A DNA stretch of 64,000 nt from Streptomyces sp. SUK 48 (GCF_009650765.1 NZ_CP045740.1:2232001-2296000); one strand, 5' to 3'. Numbered from the stretch's first letter, positions 48,078 to 57,708 are shown. Numbers and translations are program-made. The notes: generated by a model not told the origin, from the sequence alone.

Positions 48078-49334
48078 GTGCCCAGCCCCTACAAAGCCCT
48101 CTTCGACGCACCCGGCACCAGGGCCTTCTCGGCCGCGGGGCTCCTCGGCCGGATGCCGCTGTCCATGATGGGCATCGGCGTGGTCACGATGATCTCCCAG
48201 CTCACCGGGCGCTACGGGCTCGCGGGCGCGCTGTCGGCCACCATCGCGCTGTCCGCCGCCGTGCTCGGACCGCAGGTCTCCCGGCTGGTGGACCGGCACG
48301 GGCAGAGCCGGGTGCTGCGCCCCGCGACCCTGGTGGCGCTCGCCGCGGCCGCCGGGCTGCTGCTCGCCGCGCACTTCCGGTGGCCGGACTGGGTGCTGTT
48401 CGTCTGCGCCGCCGGGATCGGCGCGGTGCCGAGCCTCGGCGCGATGATCCGGGCGCGCTGGGCCACCCTGTACCGGGGCACGCCCCAGCTGCACACCGCC
48501 TACTCGTTCGAGTCGGTCATGGACGAGATCTGCTTCGTCTTCGGGCCGATCATCTCCATCGGCCTGTGCACGGTCTGGTTCCCGGAGGCGGGTCCGCTGC
48601 TCGCCGCCGTCTTCCTGGCGGCCGGGGTCTGCTGGCTGACCGCCCTGCGCGCCACCGAACCCGCGCCGCACCCCCGCGAGCAGCACGGCGCGGAGGGCCG
48701 CACCGCGCTGCGCTCGAAGGGGCTCCAGGTGCTGGTGGCGACCTTCGTGGCGACCGGCGCGATCTTCGGCTCGGTGGACGTGGTCACGGTCGCCTTCGCC
48801 GACGAACGCGGCCACAAGGGCACCGCGAGCGTGGTGCTCGCCCTGTACGCGGCCGGCTCCTGCGCGGCCGGCGCGGTCTTCGGGCTGCTGCGGCCGGCCG
48901 GGGCCGCGGAACGCCGCTGGCTGCTGGGCGTGGCCGCCATGGCCGTGAGTATGATCCCCCTCCTACTGGTCGGAAACCTGCCGCTTCTGGCCGTGGCGCT
49001 GTTCGTTGCGGGGCTGTCCATCGCACCGACGATGATCACGACGATGTCCCTCATCGAAGAGCACGTACCTCGCGCGCAGCTCACCGAGGGCATGACCTGG
49101 GTGAGCACCGGCCTCGCGGTCGGCGTGGCGCTCGGTTCCTCGCTGGCCGGCTCGGTGATCGACGCCGCCGGGGCGCGCGCCGGGTACGGGGTCCCGGTGC
49201 TCTCCGGGGCCGTCGCGGTCGTGGTCGGTTTCCTCGGATACCGCCGGCTGCGCAGGCCGGCCGCGGGTCGGGGAGGAACCGTTGAGCAGCACAGCGAGCG
49301 GGAAGACGAGCGGCGCGAACAGCACTTGGCGTAA
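48078..49334 (+). CDS. MFS transporter
   Basis: A 418-residue major facilitator protein with about 12 helices. The motif between helices 2 and 3 is SRLVDRHGQSR. Helix-rich halves are separated by a charged loop (EPAPHPREQHGAEGR) at about 195-212, and the tail is hydrophilic. The substrate is unknown; if the iron box upstream is real, a siderophore, haem or metal-linked export role is possible. GTG start. The 3' end overlaps the following gene by 53 bases. Confidence 0.85.
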   Translation: MPSPYKALFDAPGTRAFSAAGLLGRMPLSMMGIGVVTMISQLTGRYGLAGALSATIALSAAVLGPQVSRLVDRHGQSRVLRPATLVALAAAAGLLLAAHFRWPDWVLFVCAAGIGAVPSLGAMIRARWATLYRGTPQLHTAYSFESVMDEICFVFGPIISIGLCTVWFPEAGPLLAAVFLAAGVCWLTALRATEPAPHPREQHGAEGRTALRSKGLQVLVATFVATGAIFGSVDVVTVAFADERGHKGTASVVLALYAAGSCAAGAVFGLLRPAGAAERRWLLGVAAMAVSMIPLLLVGNLPLLAVALFVAGLSIAPTMITTMSLIEEHVPRAQLTEGMTWVSTGLAVGVALGSSLAGSVIDAAGARAGYGVPVLSGAVAVVVGFLGYRRLRRPAAGRGGTVEQHSEREDERREQHLA

Positions 49335-50613
49335 CTGGGGCGGGAACGTCACGGCCCGGCCCGCCCGGCAGGTGGCACCGGTCTCGGTGGCGGAGCTGGC
49401 CGAGGCGGTGCGCCGGGCACGGGAGGACGGGCTGCCGGTGAAGGCGGTCGGCACCGGGCACTCCTTCACATCGATCGCGGCCACCGACGGAGTATTGATA
49501 CGCCCTCAACTGTTGACGGGCATACGCACCATCGACCGGGACTCCATGACGGTCACGGTCGAGGCGGGCACCCCGCTCAAGCGACTCAACGCGGTGCTGG
49601 CGCGCGAGGGTCTGTCGCTCACCAACATGGGCGACATCATGGAGCAGACGGTCTCCGGGGCCACCAGCACCGGCACCCATGGCACCGGCCGCGACTCCGC
49701 CTCCCTCGCCGCCCAGATCACGGGCCTCGAACTCGTCACGGCGGACGGCTCGGTGCTCACCTGCTCCGCGACGGAGAACCCCGAGGTCTTCGCCGCCGCC
49801 CGCCTCGGGCTCGGCGCGCTCGGCATCGTCACCGCGCTCACCTTCGCCGTGGAGCCGCTGTTCCTGCTGACCGCGCGCGAGGAGCCGATGCCGCTGGACC
49901 GGGTGCTCGCCGAGTTCGATCAACTCTGGGCGGAGAACGAGCACTTCGAGTTCTACTGGTTCCCGCACACCGGGAACACCAACACCAAGCGCAACAACCG
50001 CAGCGCGGGCCCCGAGCAGCCCGTCGGGCAGCTGGCCGGGTGGTTCGAGGACGAGTTCCTCTCCAACGGCCTCTTCCAGGTGACCCAGTGGGCCGGCCGG
50101 GCCGCGCCCGCGAGCATCCCCGGGATCGCGAAGATCTCCAGCAGGGTGCTCTCCGCGCGGACGTACACCGACATCCCTTACAAGGTCTTCACCTCGCCGC
50201 GCCGGGTGCGCTTCATGGAGATGGAGTACGCCGTTCCGCGCGCGGCCCTGGTGGAGACGCTGCGCGAGCTGAAGGCGATGGTCGAGCGCTCGGGGCTGCG
50301 CGTCAGCTTCCCGGTGGAGGTGCGCACCGCCCCGGCCGACGACATCACCCTGTCCACGGCGTCGGGCCGGGACAGCGCCTACATCGCCGTCCACATGTAC
50401 CGGGGCACGCCGTACCAGTCGTACTTCACCGCCGCCGAGCGAATCTTCACCGCGCACGAGGGGCGGCCGCACTGGGGGAAGGTGCACACCCGGGACGCGG
50501 AGTACTTCGCGCGGGTGTATCCGCGGTTCGCCGAGTTCACGGCGTTGCGGGATCGTCTCGACCCGGATCGGCTGTTCCGGAACGACTACTTGCGGAGGGT
50601 GCTGGGGTCGTAG
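49282..50613 (+). CDS. FAD-linked D-arabinono-1,4-lactone oxidase-like protein
   Basis: A 443-residue VAO/ALO-family oxidase of sugar lactones. The FAD-binding half includes WGGNVTARP, AVGTGHSF (where some family members attach FAD via His), SGATSTGTHGTG and GLGALGIVT; the substrate half ends with HWGKVH and FRNDYLRRVLG. Length is usual. The TTG start has GGGAGG upstream and lies inside the MFS gene, implying coupling. The physiological substrate in Streptomyces is unclear. Its 3' end overlaps the convergent gene. Confidence 0.9.
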   Translation: MSSTASGKTSGANSTWRNWGGNVTARPARQVAPVSVAELAEAVRRAREDGLPVKAVGTGHSFTSIAATDGVLIRPQLLTGIRTIDRDSMTVTVEAGTPLKRLNAVLAREGLSLTNMGDIMEQTVSGATSTGTHGTGRDSASLAAQITGLELVTADGSVLTCSATENPEVFAAARLGLGALGIVTALTFAVEPLFLLTAREEPMPLDRVLAEFDQLWAENEHFEFYWFPHTGNTNTKRNNRSAGPEQPVGQLAGWFEDEFLSNGLFQVTQWAGRAAPASIPGIAKISSRVLSARTYTDIPYKVFTSPRRVRFMEMEYAVPRAALVETLRELKAMVERSGLRVSFPVEVRTAPADDITLSTASGRDSAYIAVHMYRGTPYQSYFTAAERIFTAHEGRPHWGKVHTRDAEYFARVYPRFAEFTALRDRLDPDRLFRNDYLRRVLGS

Positions 50614-51343
50614 GCGTCCCGGCGGAACCGCTGGGCGTGGGGTCCGGGGTGGCCTGGTCTCCGCCGGTCTCCCCGTCCGGCGAGCCGCTCGGGGAGGGCG
50701 TCGGGGAGTCCGTCGCACCGCTGCCGGAGCCGGGGTCCGCGCTCGGACCGGGGTCCGGACCCGTGCCGGGGGTGGTGCCGCCGTCCGACGGGGCGCCGTC
50801 ACCCGGGGAGGTGTGGGAGGGAGGCTGACCGGGGTCATCCGTTCGGTGGACGGAGGATTTCCGGCCGCCGACCGCGTCGCCGACCGTCGTGCCGGATCCG
50901 CCGCTGAAGCTGCTGCCGGACACGAGTTCGTACGTCGTGATGCCGCCCATGGTCACCCCGAACACGAGAGCGGCCGCGATCACCGGCCGCCGCCAGCTCT
51001 TGACCCGCGCGCGGTAGACGGTGCCCGCGGAGAACTCGCCCTCGGCGGGCGGACCCGGCAGCGGGGAACCGGCGCCCGGCGTCTTGGCCACCCGCAACTG
51101 CTCCCCCGTGCGCCGGAAGAAGTGCTGGAAGAGGGTGCCGCCGCAGGTGGCGATCACGCTGACGACACCGGCGCCGAGGATCGTGCCGTACACGCCGAAG
51201 GAGGAGGCCATCTTCGCCGCGATGACGGCCGCCAGGGCGCTGCCCGCCACCTGCGGGACGTTCAGGTCGATCCGCTTCCGCTCCGCATCGGGTGTTTCGC
51301 GCATACCCGGAACTTGCCTGCCTTTCCCGTACTTGATCGACAT
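50537..51343 (-). CDS. Membrane protein with Pro/Ser/Gly-rich tail, hypothetical
   Basis: A 268-residue protein. Two hydrophobic segments (QVAGSALAAVIAAKMAS and GTILGAGVVSVIATC) are followed by FQHFFRR, a cytosolic stretch, a third helix (PVIAAALVFGVTMGGITTYEL) and a low-complexity tail of about 110 residues rich in Pro, Ser, Gly, Thr and Asp, probably outside the membrane. The start is uncertain: ATG at 51343 or 51304, neither with a strong ribosome site. Its 3' end overlaps the convergent lactone oxidase by 77 bases, so a small frame error near the end is possible. No family recognised. Confidence 0.65.
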   Translation of the reverse strand: MSIKYGKGRQVPGMRETPDAERKRIDLNVPQVAGSALAAVIAAKMASSFGVYGTILGAGVVSVIATCGGTLFQHFFRRTGEQLRVAKTPGAGSPLPGPPAEGEFSAGTVYRARVKSWRRPVIAAALVFGVTMGGITTYELVSGSSFSGGSGTTVGDAVGGRKSSVHRTDDPGQPPSHTSPGDGAPSDGGTTPGTGPDPGPSADPGSGSGATDSPTPSPSGSPDGETGGDQATPDPTPSGSAGTPTTPAPSASSRSGTADPGRDDPATP

Positions 51344-51784
51344 CGGGGTACCGACTGCACGAGATAGGGACGTATGCGCGAAACCATTAGTTCCGTTTCT
51401 GCGGATTGCGTGAACTTCGCCACGTTCATGATCCACAAAACCGGTTGCGCAGGGCTCGAACGCGCCCCTTGCCAGAAGTTGGGCGGCGCGCCAATCCACG
51501 CACGTGGCCCGAATGGAGTACTGTTGCGAGCCCTGGGTCCGGCCTCCCACCTGGGTGTCCGCGGCCGCCAAGGACCGCCGGGAGGGGGCTAGTTGCGCAG
51601 GGTGACGGACTTTGTCACTGAGCGTGGCGAACTGGTTACCGTGCCATAACGGCGTTCCAGGGCGCGTGCCCGACACGCCGGGCAACTCGGCAAGGTTGTG
51701 GCAGGCTGCACCCGGGCAGGCCACACTCGACTAGCGGAAGCAGCGACGCACGTGACGTCGGCAGGCACCACCCGGGAGGTCCCC
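51344..51784. other. 441-bp intergenic region upstream of sepH
   Basis: Divergent region for the hypothetical membrane gene and sepH. It is less GC-rich at 51375-51445. Rightward-facing promoters for sepH are expected here, but I could not assign boxes with confidence. No gene or RNA recognised. Confidence 0.45.
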
Positions 51785-52831
51785 ATGCCCGAACTGCGTG
51801 TCGTGGCCGTCTCGAATGACGGCACACGGCTGGTGCTGAAGGCTGCCGACGCAACGGAGTACACGCTTCCGATCGACGAGCGGCTGCGTGCCGCCGTGCG
51901 CGGCGACCGGCCACGCCTCGGCCAGATCGAGATCGAGGTCGAGAGCCATCTGCGCCCCCGTGACATCCAGGCGCGGATACGAGCCGGTGCCACGGCGGAA
52001 GAGGTCGCCCAGCTCGCGGGCATCCCCGTCGACCGGGTGCGGCGCTTCGAGGGTCCGGTGCTGGCCGAACGCGCCTTCATGGCCGAACGCGCCCGCAAGA
52101 CCCCGGTCCGCCGCCCCGGCGAGAACTCGGGCCCGCTGCTCGGCGAGGCCGTCCAGGAACGGCTGTTGCTGCGCGGCGCCGAGAAGGACACCGTGCAGTG
52201 GGACTCCTGGCGCCGCGACGACGGCACCTGGGAGGTGCTGCTCGTCTACCTGGTCGCCGGCGAACCGCACTCGGCGAGCTGGACGTACGACCCGCCCCGG
52301 CGGCTGGTGCAGGCCGTGGACGGCGAGGCGCGCTCGCTGATCGGCGAGTCCGACGATCTCGCCGTACCGGAGCCGAGCTTCCCGTTCGTCCCGCGCATCG
52401 CCCGGCTGCCGCGCGAGCGCTCGATGGACCGCGCCCTCGACCGGCAGACCGAGCGGGAGCGGCCGAGCCTGCCCGCGCAGTCGGCCGAGCCCGCCGAGGA
52501 GACCGCGGGTGAACGGGACTCGCTGACCAGCCTGTTGGAGGCGGTGCCGTCCTTCCGCGGCGACATGGTGGTGCCGGAGCGCGACCCGGAGACCCCGGAC
52601 GAGCCCGACGAGGAGGCGGCCGCCCTGGAGGAGCCGCCGGCGACCGCCGCCTCGGCCGGCTCGGCCTACGCGGACGTCCTCATGCCCCGCTCGGTGGCCA
52701 GCCACCGCGACCGGCTGACCGGCGCCACGGACCGCCAGGCCGAGGCCGACGGGGTCCGCCCCGGACGCCGCGCGGCCGTCCCGAGCTGGGACGAGATCGT
52801 GTTCGGCACCCGGCGCAAGAAGCAGGAGTAG
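51785..52831 (+). CDS. sepH: SepH septation protein
   Basis: A 348-residue cell-division regulator that binds FtsZ and promotes its assembly in Streptomyces. The N-terminal DUF3071 region starts PELRVVAVSNDGT. A helix-turn-helix-like part follows (DIQARIRAGATAEEVAQLAGIPVDRVRRFEG in outline, about 65-95), then a conserved segment (VQWDSWRRDDGTWEV) and a long acidic, disordered C-terminal half ending in PSWDEIVFGTRRKKQE. ATG start with GGGAGG upstream. A terminator follows 14 bases after the stop. Confidence 0.93.
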   Translation: MPELRVVAVSNDGTRLVLKAADATEYTLPIDERLRAAVRGDRPRLGQIEIEVESHLRPRDIQARIRAGATAEEVAQLAGIPVDRVRRFEGPVLAERAFMAERARKTPVRRPGENSGPLLGEAVQERLLLRGAEKDTVQWDSWRRDDGTWEVLLVYLVAGEPHSASWTYDPPRRLVQAVDGEARSLIGESDDLAVPEPSFPFVPRIARLPRERSMDRALDRQTERERPSLPAQSAEPAEETAGERDSLTSLLEAVPSFRGDMVVPERDPETPDEPDEEAAALEEPPATAASAGSAYADVLMPRSVASHRDRLTGATDRQAEADGVRPGRRAAVPSWDEIVFGTRRKKQE

Positions 52832-52845
52832 ACCGTCGTACGACG

Positions 52846-52885
52846 CCAAGAGGGGCGGAACACCCAGGTGTTCCGCCCCTCTTGG
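52846..52885 (+). terminator. Strong hairpin terminator after sepH
   Basis: An 18-bp perfect stem (CCAAGAGGGGCGGAACAC and complement) with a 4-base loop (CCAG). It lies between convergent sepH and the sulfurtransferase gene and may stop both. Confidence 0.9.
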
Positions 52886-52919
52886 GCTGCCGTGAGCGCT
52901 CCGGGGTGGGCGCCGGCCG

Positions 52920-53771
52920 CTACTGGGGGTCGGCGCCCACCGCCACCGGCCGGGACGGGTCGGCGGACCACTCCGACCACGAACCCACGTACAGGGCCGC
53001 CGGGATGCCCGCCACGGCGAGCGCCAGCACCTCATGGGCGCCGGACACGCCCGAGCCGCAGTAGACGCCCACCGGCGCGTCCGAGGAGACGCCGAGGGCC
53101 TTGAAGCGGTCCTTCAGCTCCACGGCGGGCAGGAAGCGGCCGTCGGGGCCCACGTTCTCCGTCGTCGGCGCCGAGACCGCGCCGGGGATGTGCCCGCCGA
53201 CCCGGTCCACGGGCTCCACCTCGCCCCGGTACCGCTCCCCCGCGCGAGCGTCCAGCAGCACACCCGTACGGGCGAGTTCGGCGGCCCCGTCCGCGTCCAG
53301 CAGGCCCGCCGCGTCCGCTGCGGGCACGAAGTCGCCCTCGGCCGGAACGGGCACCCGGGTGGACAACTCCCCCGTCCAGGACGGCAACCCGCCGTCGAGG
53401 ACACGCACGTCCGGGTGACCCGTCCAGCGCAGCATCCACCAGGTGCGCGCGGCGGCCCACCCCTGCCCGCCGTCGTAGACGACGACCGGACGGCTCGCCG
53501 ACACGCCCGCGCGGCGCATCGCGGCGCCGAACTCCGCGAGGTCCGGCAGCGGATGGCGACCGTGCCCGCCCGGGGCCCCCGCCAGCTCCCGGTCCAGGTC
53601 GACGAAGACCGCGCCGGGGATGTGCCCGGCCGCGTGCTCGGCCCGGCCGTCGAAGGGCGGGGCGCCCGCCGCCTTCGCCAGGCTCAACTGCCAGCGCACG
53701 TCGAGCAGGACCGGCGGCGCCTCGCCGGCGAGCGCCTCGGCGAGTTCGGGTGCGGTGATGATGACTGTCAT
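52920..53771 (-). CDS. Two-domain rhodanese (thiosulfate or 3-mercaptopyruvate sulfurtransferase)
   Basis: A 283-residue protein with tandem rhodanese domains. The first, inactive one (about 5-130) has LLDVRWQLS and GHIPGAVFVDLD. The second (about 150-280) has LLDARAGERYRGE and the catalytic loop CGSGVSG with the active Cys. It transfers sulfane sulfur to cyanide or thiols; the CGSGVSG loop leans toward mercaptopyruvate. ATG at 53771 chosen; the open frame begins 32 residues earlier. Confidence 0.9.
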   Translation of the reverse strand: MTVIITAPELAEALAGEAPPVLLDVRWQLSLAKAAGAPPFDGRAEHAAGHIPGAVFVDLDRELAGAPGGHGRHPLPDLAEFGAAMRRAGVSASRPVVVYDGGQGWAAARTWWMLRWTGHPDVRVLDGGLPSWTGELSTRVPVPAEGDFVPAADAAGLLDADGAAELARTGVLLDARAGERYRGEVEPVDRVGGHIPGAVSAPTTENVGPDGRFLPAVELKDRFKALGVSSDAPVGVYCGSGVSGAHEVLALAVAGIPAALYVGSWSEWSADPSRPVAVGADPQ

Positions 53772-54106
53772 GCCGCCATGCATACGCCAGGGGTAGCCGT
53801 GGCGTCCAGGGAGGGCTACTCTGCTCGGCCGGGCAGGTTCGGTCACGATCCGTAGGGGATCGGGCACATGCCGTACATCCGGCGGACATCAGTCGGACAT
53901 CGTCAGGAAGCGGCGAAAGACGTCAGCCCGGGCATTCTTCCGGAACACACCACCGAACCGGCGGCGCGGCGGCAGCACAGGGGCGCGCAACCGTGGAAGA
54001 TGCCGTCACACCGGTAGGGGCGTACGCGCCGGCGGCGTGCACACACCTGCCGGAGGAGCGGAAGCGACACGGCCACCGCACAAGGCGGCCGAGGAGAGAG
54101 TGATCG
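53772..54106. other. 335-bp divergent intergenic region
   Basis: Holds the promoters for the leftward sulfurtransferase and the rightward VOC gene. A GAGGAGAGAG ribosome site lies just before 54107. No further gene, RNA or repeat was recognised. Confidence 0.45.
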
Positions 54107-54898
54107 ATGACCGAGGCACGGGAGTCGGCCGGTCCGCAGGCGCTGCGCGCGCCCGGCACACCCTGCTGGGTGAGTCTGATGGCGCACCGGCTCACCGCCA
54201 CCGAGGAGTTCTACGGGGAGCTGTTCGGCTGGGAGTTCCGGCCGGGCCCCCAGCAGCTCGGTCCGTATGTGCGGGCGTTGCTCGACGGGCGCGAGGTGGC
54301 CGGCATGGGCCAGCTGCCGCCGGAGAACCGGCTGCCGATCGCCTGGACGCCCTATCTCGCCTCGGACGACGTGGACCGCACGGCGGAGGCGGTACGGCTG
54401 TGCGGCGGCACGGTGGCGGTCGGCCCGCTGGACGCGGCCGAGGCCGGGCGGCTGGCCATCGCGGCAGATCCCTCGGGCGCGGTGTTCGGCATCTGGCAGA
54501 CGCCCGCGCATCTGGCCCCGGTGATCACCGGGGTGCCGGGCACGCCCGCGTGGAACGAGCTGCTCACGTTCGAGACGGAGAGCGTCGCCAAGTTCTACGC
54601 GAGTGTGTTCGGGTACGAGGCGGAGCCGGTGGTGGCCGCCGGGTTCGACTATGTGACCCTGCGCGTCGGCGGGCGCCCGGTGGCCGGGCTGCACGGCGTG
54701 GGCCATGGGCTGCCCCGGGACCGGGGGCCGTACTGGGGGACCTATTTCGAGGTGGCCGACACGGCGGAGACGCTGCGTCAGGTGACGGGCCTGGGCGGCC
54801 GGATCGTCCGCCCGGCCCGTGACGGCGCGCACGGACGGGTGGCCACGGTGGCGGACCCGGAGGGCGCGGTGTTCTCGGTGGTCCAGGATCCGCACTGA
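54107..54898 (+). CDS. Two-domain VOC (glyoxalase/bleomycin-resistance-like) protein
   Basis: A 263-residue protein made of two VOC domains (about 18-130 and 148-260), each with a start like CWVSLMAH or WNELLTFE, an EFYGELFGWEF/KFYASVFGYEA helix and an end like DPSGAVFGIWQ/DPEGAVFSVVQ. The metal-site Glu/His residues of true glyoxalase are only partly evident, so the activity is unknown. Similar streptomycete proteins are annotated as hydroxylases or resistance proteins without proof. ATG with a strong GAGGAG site. Confidence 0.85.
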   Translation: MTEARESAGPQALRAPGTPCWVSLMAHRLTATEEFYGELFGWEFRPGPQQLGPYVRALLDGREVAGMGQLPPENRLPIAWTPYLASDDVDRTAEAVRLCGGTVAVGPLDAAEAGRLAIAADPSGAVFGIWQTPAHLAPVITGVPGTPAWNELLTFETESVAKFYASVFGYEAEPVVAAGFDYVTLRVGGRPVAGLHGVGHGLPRDRGPYWGTYFEVADTAETLRQVTGLGGRIVRPARDGAHGRVATVADPEGAVFSVVQDPH

Positions 54899-54935
54899 GC
54901 GCGTGGGGGGACCGGCGCGCGGGCCCCTGGCCGGC

Positions 54936-55586
54936 TCAGGAGGACGAGACGGGCAGCACGTCCGGGGACAGGGCCGCCGCGCGGGCCGTCGCGGCGGTCA
55001 TCCGGCGCCGGTGGTGGCGGCGGCACAGCACCTCGTAACCGACCTCGCCCGCCGCCTGGTTGACGTCCCCGACGACGACCTGGGCGCCCTCGACCACCAT
55101 CTCGCCGCCGACCGTACGGGCGTTGTGCGTGGCGCGGGCGCCGCACCAGCACAGCGCCTCCACCTGGAGCACCTCGACCCGGTCGGCCAGCTCCACGAGG
55201 CGCTGGGAGCCGGGGAAGAGCTTGGAGCGGAAGTCGGTGGTGATGCCGAAGGCGAAGACGTCCACGCCGAGGTCGTCCACCACGCGGGCCAGCTGGTCGA
55301 TCTGCACGGGCGCGAGGAACTGCGCCTCGTCCGCGATCACATAGTCGATCCGGCCGCCCTGCGAGAGGTGGTCCACGATGTACACATAGAGGTCCTGGGC
55401 GTCGGCGACCTCCACCGCGTCGGTGACCAGGCCGAGGCGCGAGGACAGCTTGCCCGCGCCCGCGCGGTCGTTGCGGGTGAATATCATCCCGGCGAGGCCC
55501 CGCGCGGAGCGGTTGTGCTCGATCTGCAGAGCCAGCGTCGACTTCCCGCAGTCCATCGTTCCGGAGAAGAACACCAGCTCGGGCAT
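54936..55586 (-). CDS. tdk: Thymidine kinase
   Basis: A 216-residue type II thymidine kinase that phosphorylates thymidine in nucleotide salvage. The P-loop is SGTMDCGKST (8-17), the Walker-B-like segment is VIADEAQFL with the catalytic Glu, and the zinc-site part has CWCGARATHNAR and CRRHH near the C terminus. Length is typical. It stands alone between the VOC gene and the phosphodiesterase. Confidence 0.95.
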   Translation of the reverse strand: MPELVFFSGTMDCGKSTLALQIEHNRSARGLAGMIFTRNDRAGAGKLSSRLGLVTDAVEVADAQDLYVYIVDHLSQGGRIDYVIADEAQFLAPVQIDQLARVVDDLGVDVFAFGITTDFRSKLFPGSQRLVELADRVEVLQVEALCWCGARATHNARTVGGEMVVEGAQVVVGDVNQAAGEVGYEVLCRRHHRRRMTAATARAAALSPDVLPVSSS

Positions 55587-55639
55587 GAGGGGTTGAGCAC
55601 CTTTCGGCGAGGGGACGGAACAGCGGGCGGGGGCAGCGG

Positions 55640-56830
55640 TCAGGAGCGTACTTCGAGCAGCGGGACCAGCTGCTCCACGGGAGTCATCGAACCGTGGTTG
55701 CCCACCAGCGCGGACTCCTTGGGCTCCCGCTCGGAGGCGATGATCAGGACGTCGTCGCAGGCGGCCGCGATCACGTCGCCGAGCCGGGCGTACACCCGTT
55801 CGTCCACGTGCGGGCCGAACCAGCCGGCCTCGATCGCCTCGTCACGCGAGGCCACCCAGAACTGCTCGCCGAGCACCTCGCGCCAGCAGGTCAGTACGTC
55901 GTTCGCGGCGCCCGGCACGGCGTACACATGGCGGGCCCGGCCCTCGCCGCCCAGCAGGGCGACCCCGGCGCTCAGTTCCCAGTCCGTGTCGAAGTCGAAG
56001 CGGTGCTCCTCGTCGAACGGCACGTCGATCATGCCGTGGTCGGCGGTGACGTAGAGCGCGCTGCGCGGGGGCAGTTGCTCGGCGAGGCGCTGGGCGAGCC
56101 GGTCGACGTACATCAGCTGGCCGCGCCAGGTGTCGGAGGCGACGCCGTAGCGGTGGCCCGCGCCGTCGAGTTCGGCGTAGTACGTGTACACCAGCGCGCG
56201 GTCACCGGCGGCCAGTTGCGCGGCCGCGAGATCCATCCGCTCCTCGCCGGACAGCCTGCCGTGGAAGCTGCCGCCGCTGAGCGCGACCTTGGTGAGCGGG
56301 GTGTGCTGAAACGTGGGCGAGGAGACCTGGGCGGCGTGCACCCCGGCGTCATGGGCCAGCTGGAACACCGTGGGGTACGGCTGCCAGCGGCGCGGGTCCG
56401 TGAACGGCTGCCAGCGGAGCTGGTTCATCAGCGCGCCGGTGGCCGGGTCGCGGACGGTGTAGCCCGGCAGGCCGTGGGCGCCGGGGGGCAGGCCGGTGCC
56501 GACGGAGGCGAGGGAGGTCGCGGTGGTCGCCGGGTAGCCCGCGGTGAGGGGCCGCCCGGTGCCGCCGCGCGAGCTGCCGAGCAGCGAGTTGAGGAAGGGC
56601 GCCTCGTCGGGGTGGGCGCGCAGCTGCTCCCAGCCGAGGCCGTCGACCAGGAAGACACAGGCGCGGTCGACCGGGGCCAGCTCCGTGATCGCGGCGGTCA
56701 TGCCGGGGACGCCCATCCCGGCGGCGAGCGTGGGGAGCAGGTCGGCGAGGGAGCCGGTGCCGTACTCGGGCAGCGGGGCGGTGGCCAGGGCGAGGGGCTC
56801 CGGGTGGTCCCAGGCGGAGAGCTGGGACAT
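55640..56830 (-). CDS. Alkaline-phosphatase-superfamily phosphodiesterase/nucleotide pyrophosphatase
   Basis: A 396-residue type I phosphodiesterase/nucleotide pyrophosphatase-like enzyme. Metal-binding and nucleophile regions are FLVDGLGW (first Asp), GYPATTATSLASVGTG (Thr nucleophile region), ELDGAGHRYG and VTADHGMIDVP (Asp-His ligands). No signal peptide is seen, so it is probably cytoplasmic. Its start ATG overlaps the upstream DUF5998 stop by one base (TGATG), so the two are translationally coupled. The substrate is unknown. Confidence 0.88.
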   Translation of the reverse strand: MSQLSAWDHPEPLALATAPLPEYGTGSLADLLPTLAAGMGVPGMTAAITELAPVDRACVFLVDGLGWEQLRAHPDEAPFLNSLLGSSRGGTGRPLTAGYPATTATSLASVGTGLPPGAHGLPGYTVRDPATGALMNQLRWQPFTDPRRWQPYPTVFQLAHDAGVHAAQVSSPTFQHTPLTKVALSGGSFHGRLSGEERMDLAAAQLAAGDRALVYTYYAELDGAGHRYGVASDTWRGQLMYVDRLAQRLAEQLPPRSALYVTADHGMIDVPFDEEHRFDFDTDWELSAGVALLGGEGRARHVYAVPGAANDVLTCWREVLGEQFWVASRDEAIEAGWFGPHVDERVYARLGDVIAAACDDVLIIASEREPKESALVGNHGSMTPVEQLVPLLEVRS

Positions 56831-57417
56831 CAGCGGTCGAGGTCCGCGGTCGCCTCGGAGAGGGCCTGCGCGAAGGTGAGCGCCTCGCGCACCGTCTCGG
56901 GGCCGTCCCCCGCCTCGCTGACGCGCAGGCTGAGGTCGTCCGCCGTGGAGTTGCCCGTATAGCCGTGGTCGGCGTCGCAGTTGGGGTCGCCGCAGGCGGC
57001 GGGCTCCAGGTCGATGCGGCTGACCGCGCCCCAGCCGATGGTCAGTACGACCTCGCGGGGCAGGGTGCCCGGGGTGTACTGCTCGGGGTTGGCGACTACC
57101 CGGCTGACCACCACGGAGGAGATCCGGCCGAGCTTCACCGACTCGGTGGAGGTGGTGGCGTACGGCGTCGGGGAGGTGCTGTCGGCGGCCTGCTCGTCGG
57201 TGTGGCTGACGATGAAGCGGTGGGCGGTGAGGACCAGGACGGTCACATGGCGGCGCACCTCGTTCTGGTCGAACGTGGTCTCCTGGTGGACCAGGTACGA
57301 CCGGATGGGCTCGCCGCCCACGGCAGCCTCCACCGCCTCGGCCACGAGGGCCGGGTAGTAGCCGCTGCGCTCGATCGCCGCTCGCAGCCCCTGGGTCGTC
57401 GTACTGGTCTTGGCCAT
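56830..57417 (-). CDS. DUF5998 protein
   Basis: A 195-residue conserved actinobacterial protein. It begins GLRAAIERSGYYPALVAEAVE, contains TFDQNEVRRHVTVLVLT, and has a CGDPNCDADHGYTG segment with two Cys and a His that could bind metal. The function is unknown. The start MAKTST is preferred because AGGA is well placed; MDAM three residues earlier is not. The 291 bases upstream (57418-57708) hold no gene I can support. Confidence 0.85.
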   Translation of the reverse strand: MAKTSTTTQGLRAAIERSGYYPALVAEAVEAAVGGEPIRSYLVHQETTFDQNEVRRHVTVLVLTAHRFIVSHTDEQAADSTSPTPYATTSTESVKLGRISSVVVSRVVANPEQYTPGTLPREVVLTIGWGAVSRIDLEPAACGDPNCDADHGYTGNSTADDLSLRVSEAGDGPETVREALTFAQALSEATADLDR

Positions 57418-57708
57418 GGCGTCCATCCTAGTCGTTGGACAGGGGCACTCCGGGCCAACGGGGCGTGCCGCGGGCCGGGGGTCCGGGCGCGTCGGGGGCG
57501 CCGGAACCAGGGGCCGGCGGGTCAGGTGGCCGCGTGTTCCCGGGACCAGCCCATGCCTGATCTCCACCCGCTCGGCGGCGACCAGGCAGGACACGGGTTC
57601 GAATCCACCGGCGCCGTCCCGGACGGCGGGCGAGCGGGGCACCGGGGCGGGTGCGACGAAGGCCACTTCTCGGGGAGCCGCCGCCCGGCGATCTCCATGG
57701 GGCGCCGC

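Noticed and set aside
57590..57625. GGTTCGAATCC, resembling a tRNA T-loop
   Set aside because: The T-stem does not pair beyond two or three bases and no acceptor, anticodon or D arm can be drawn around it.
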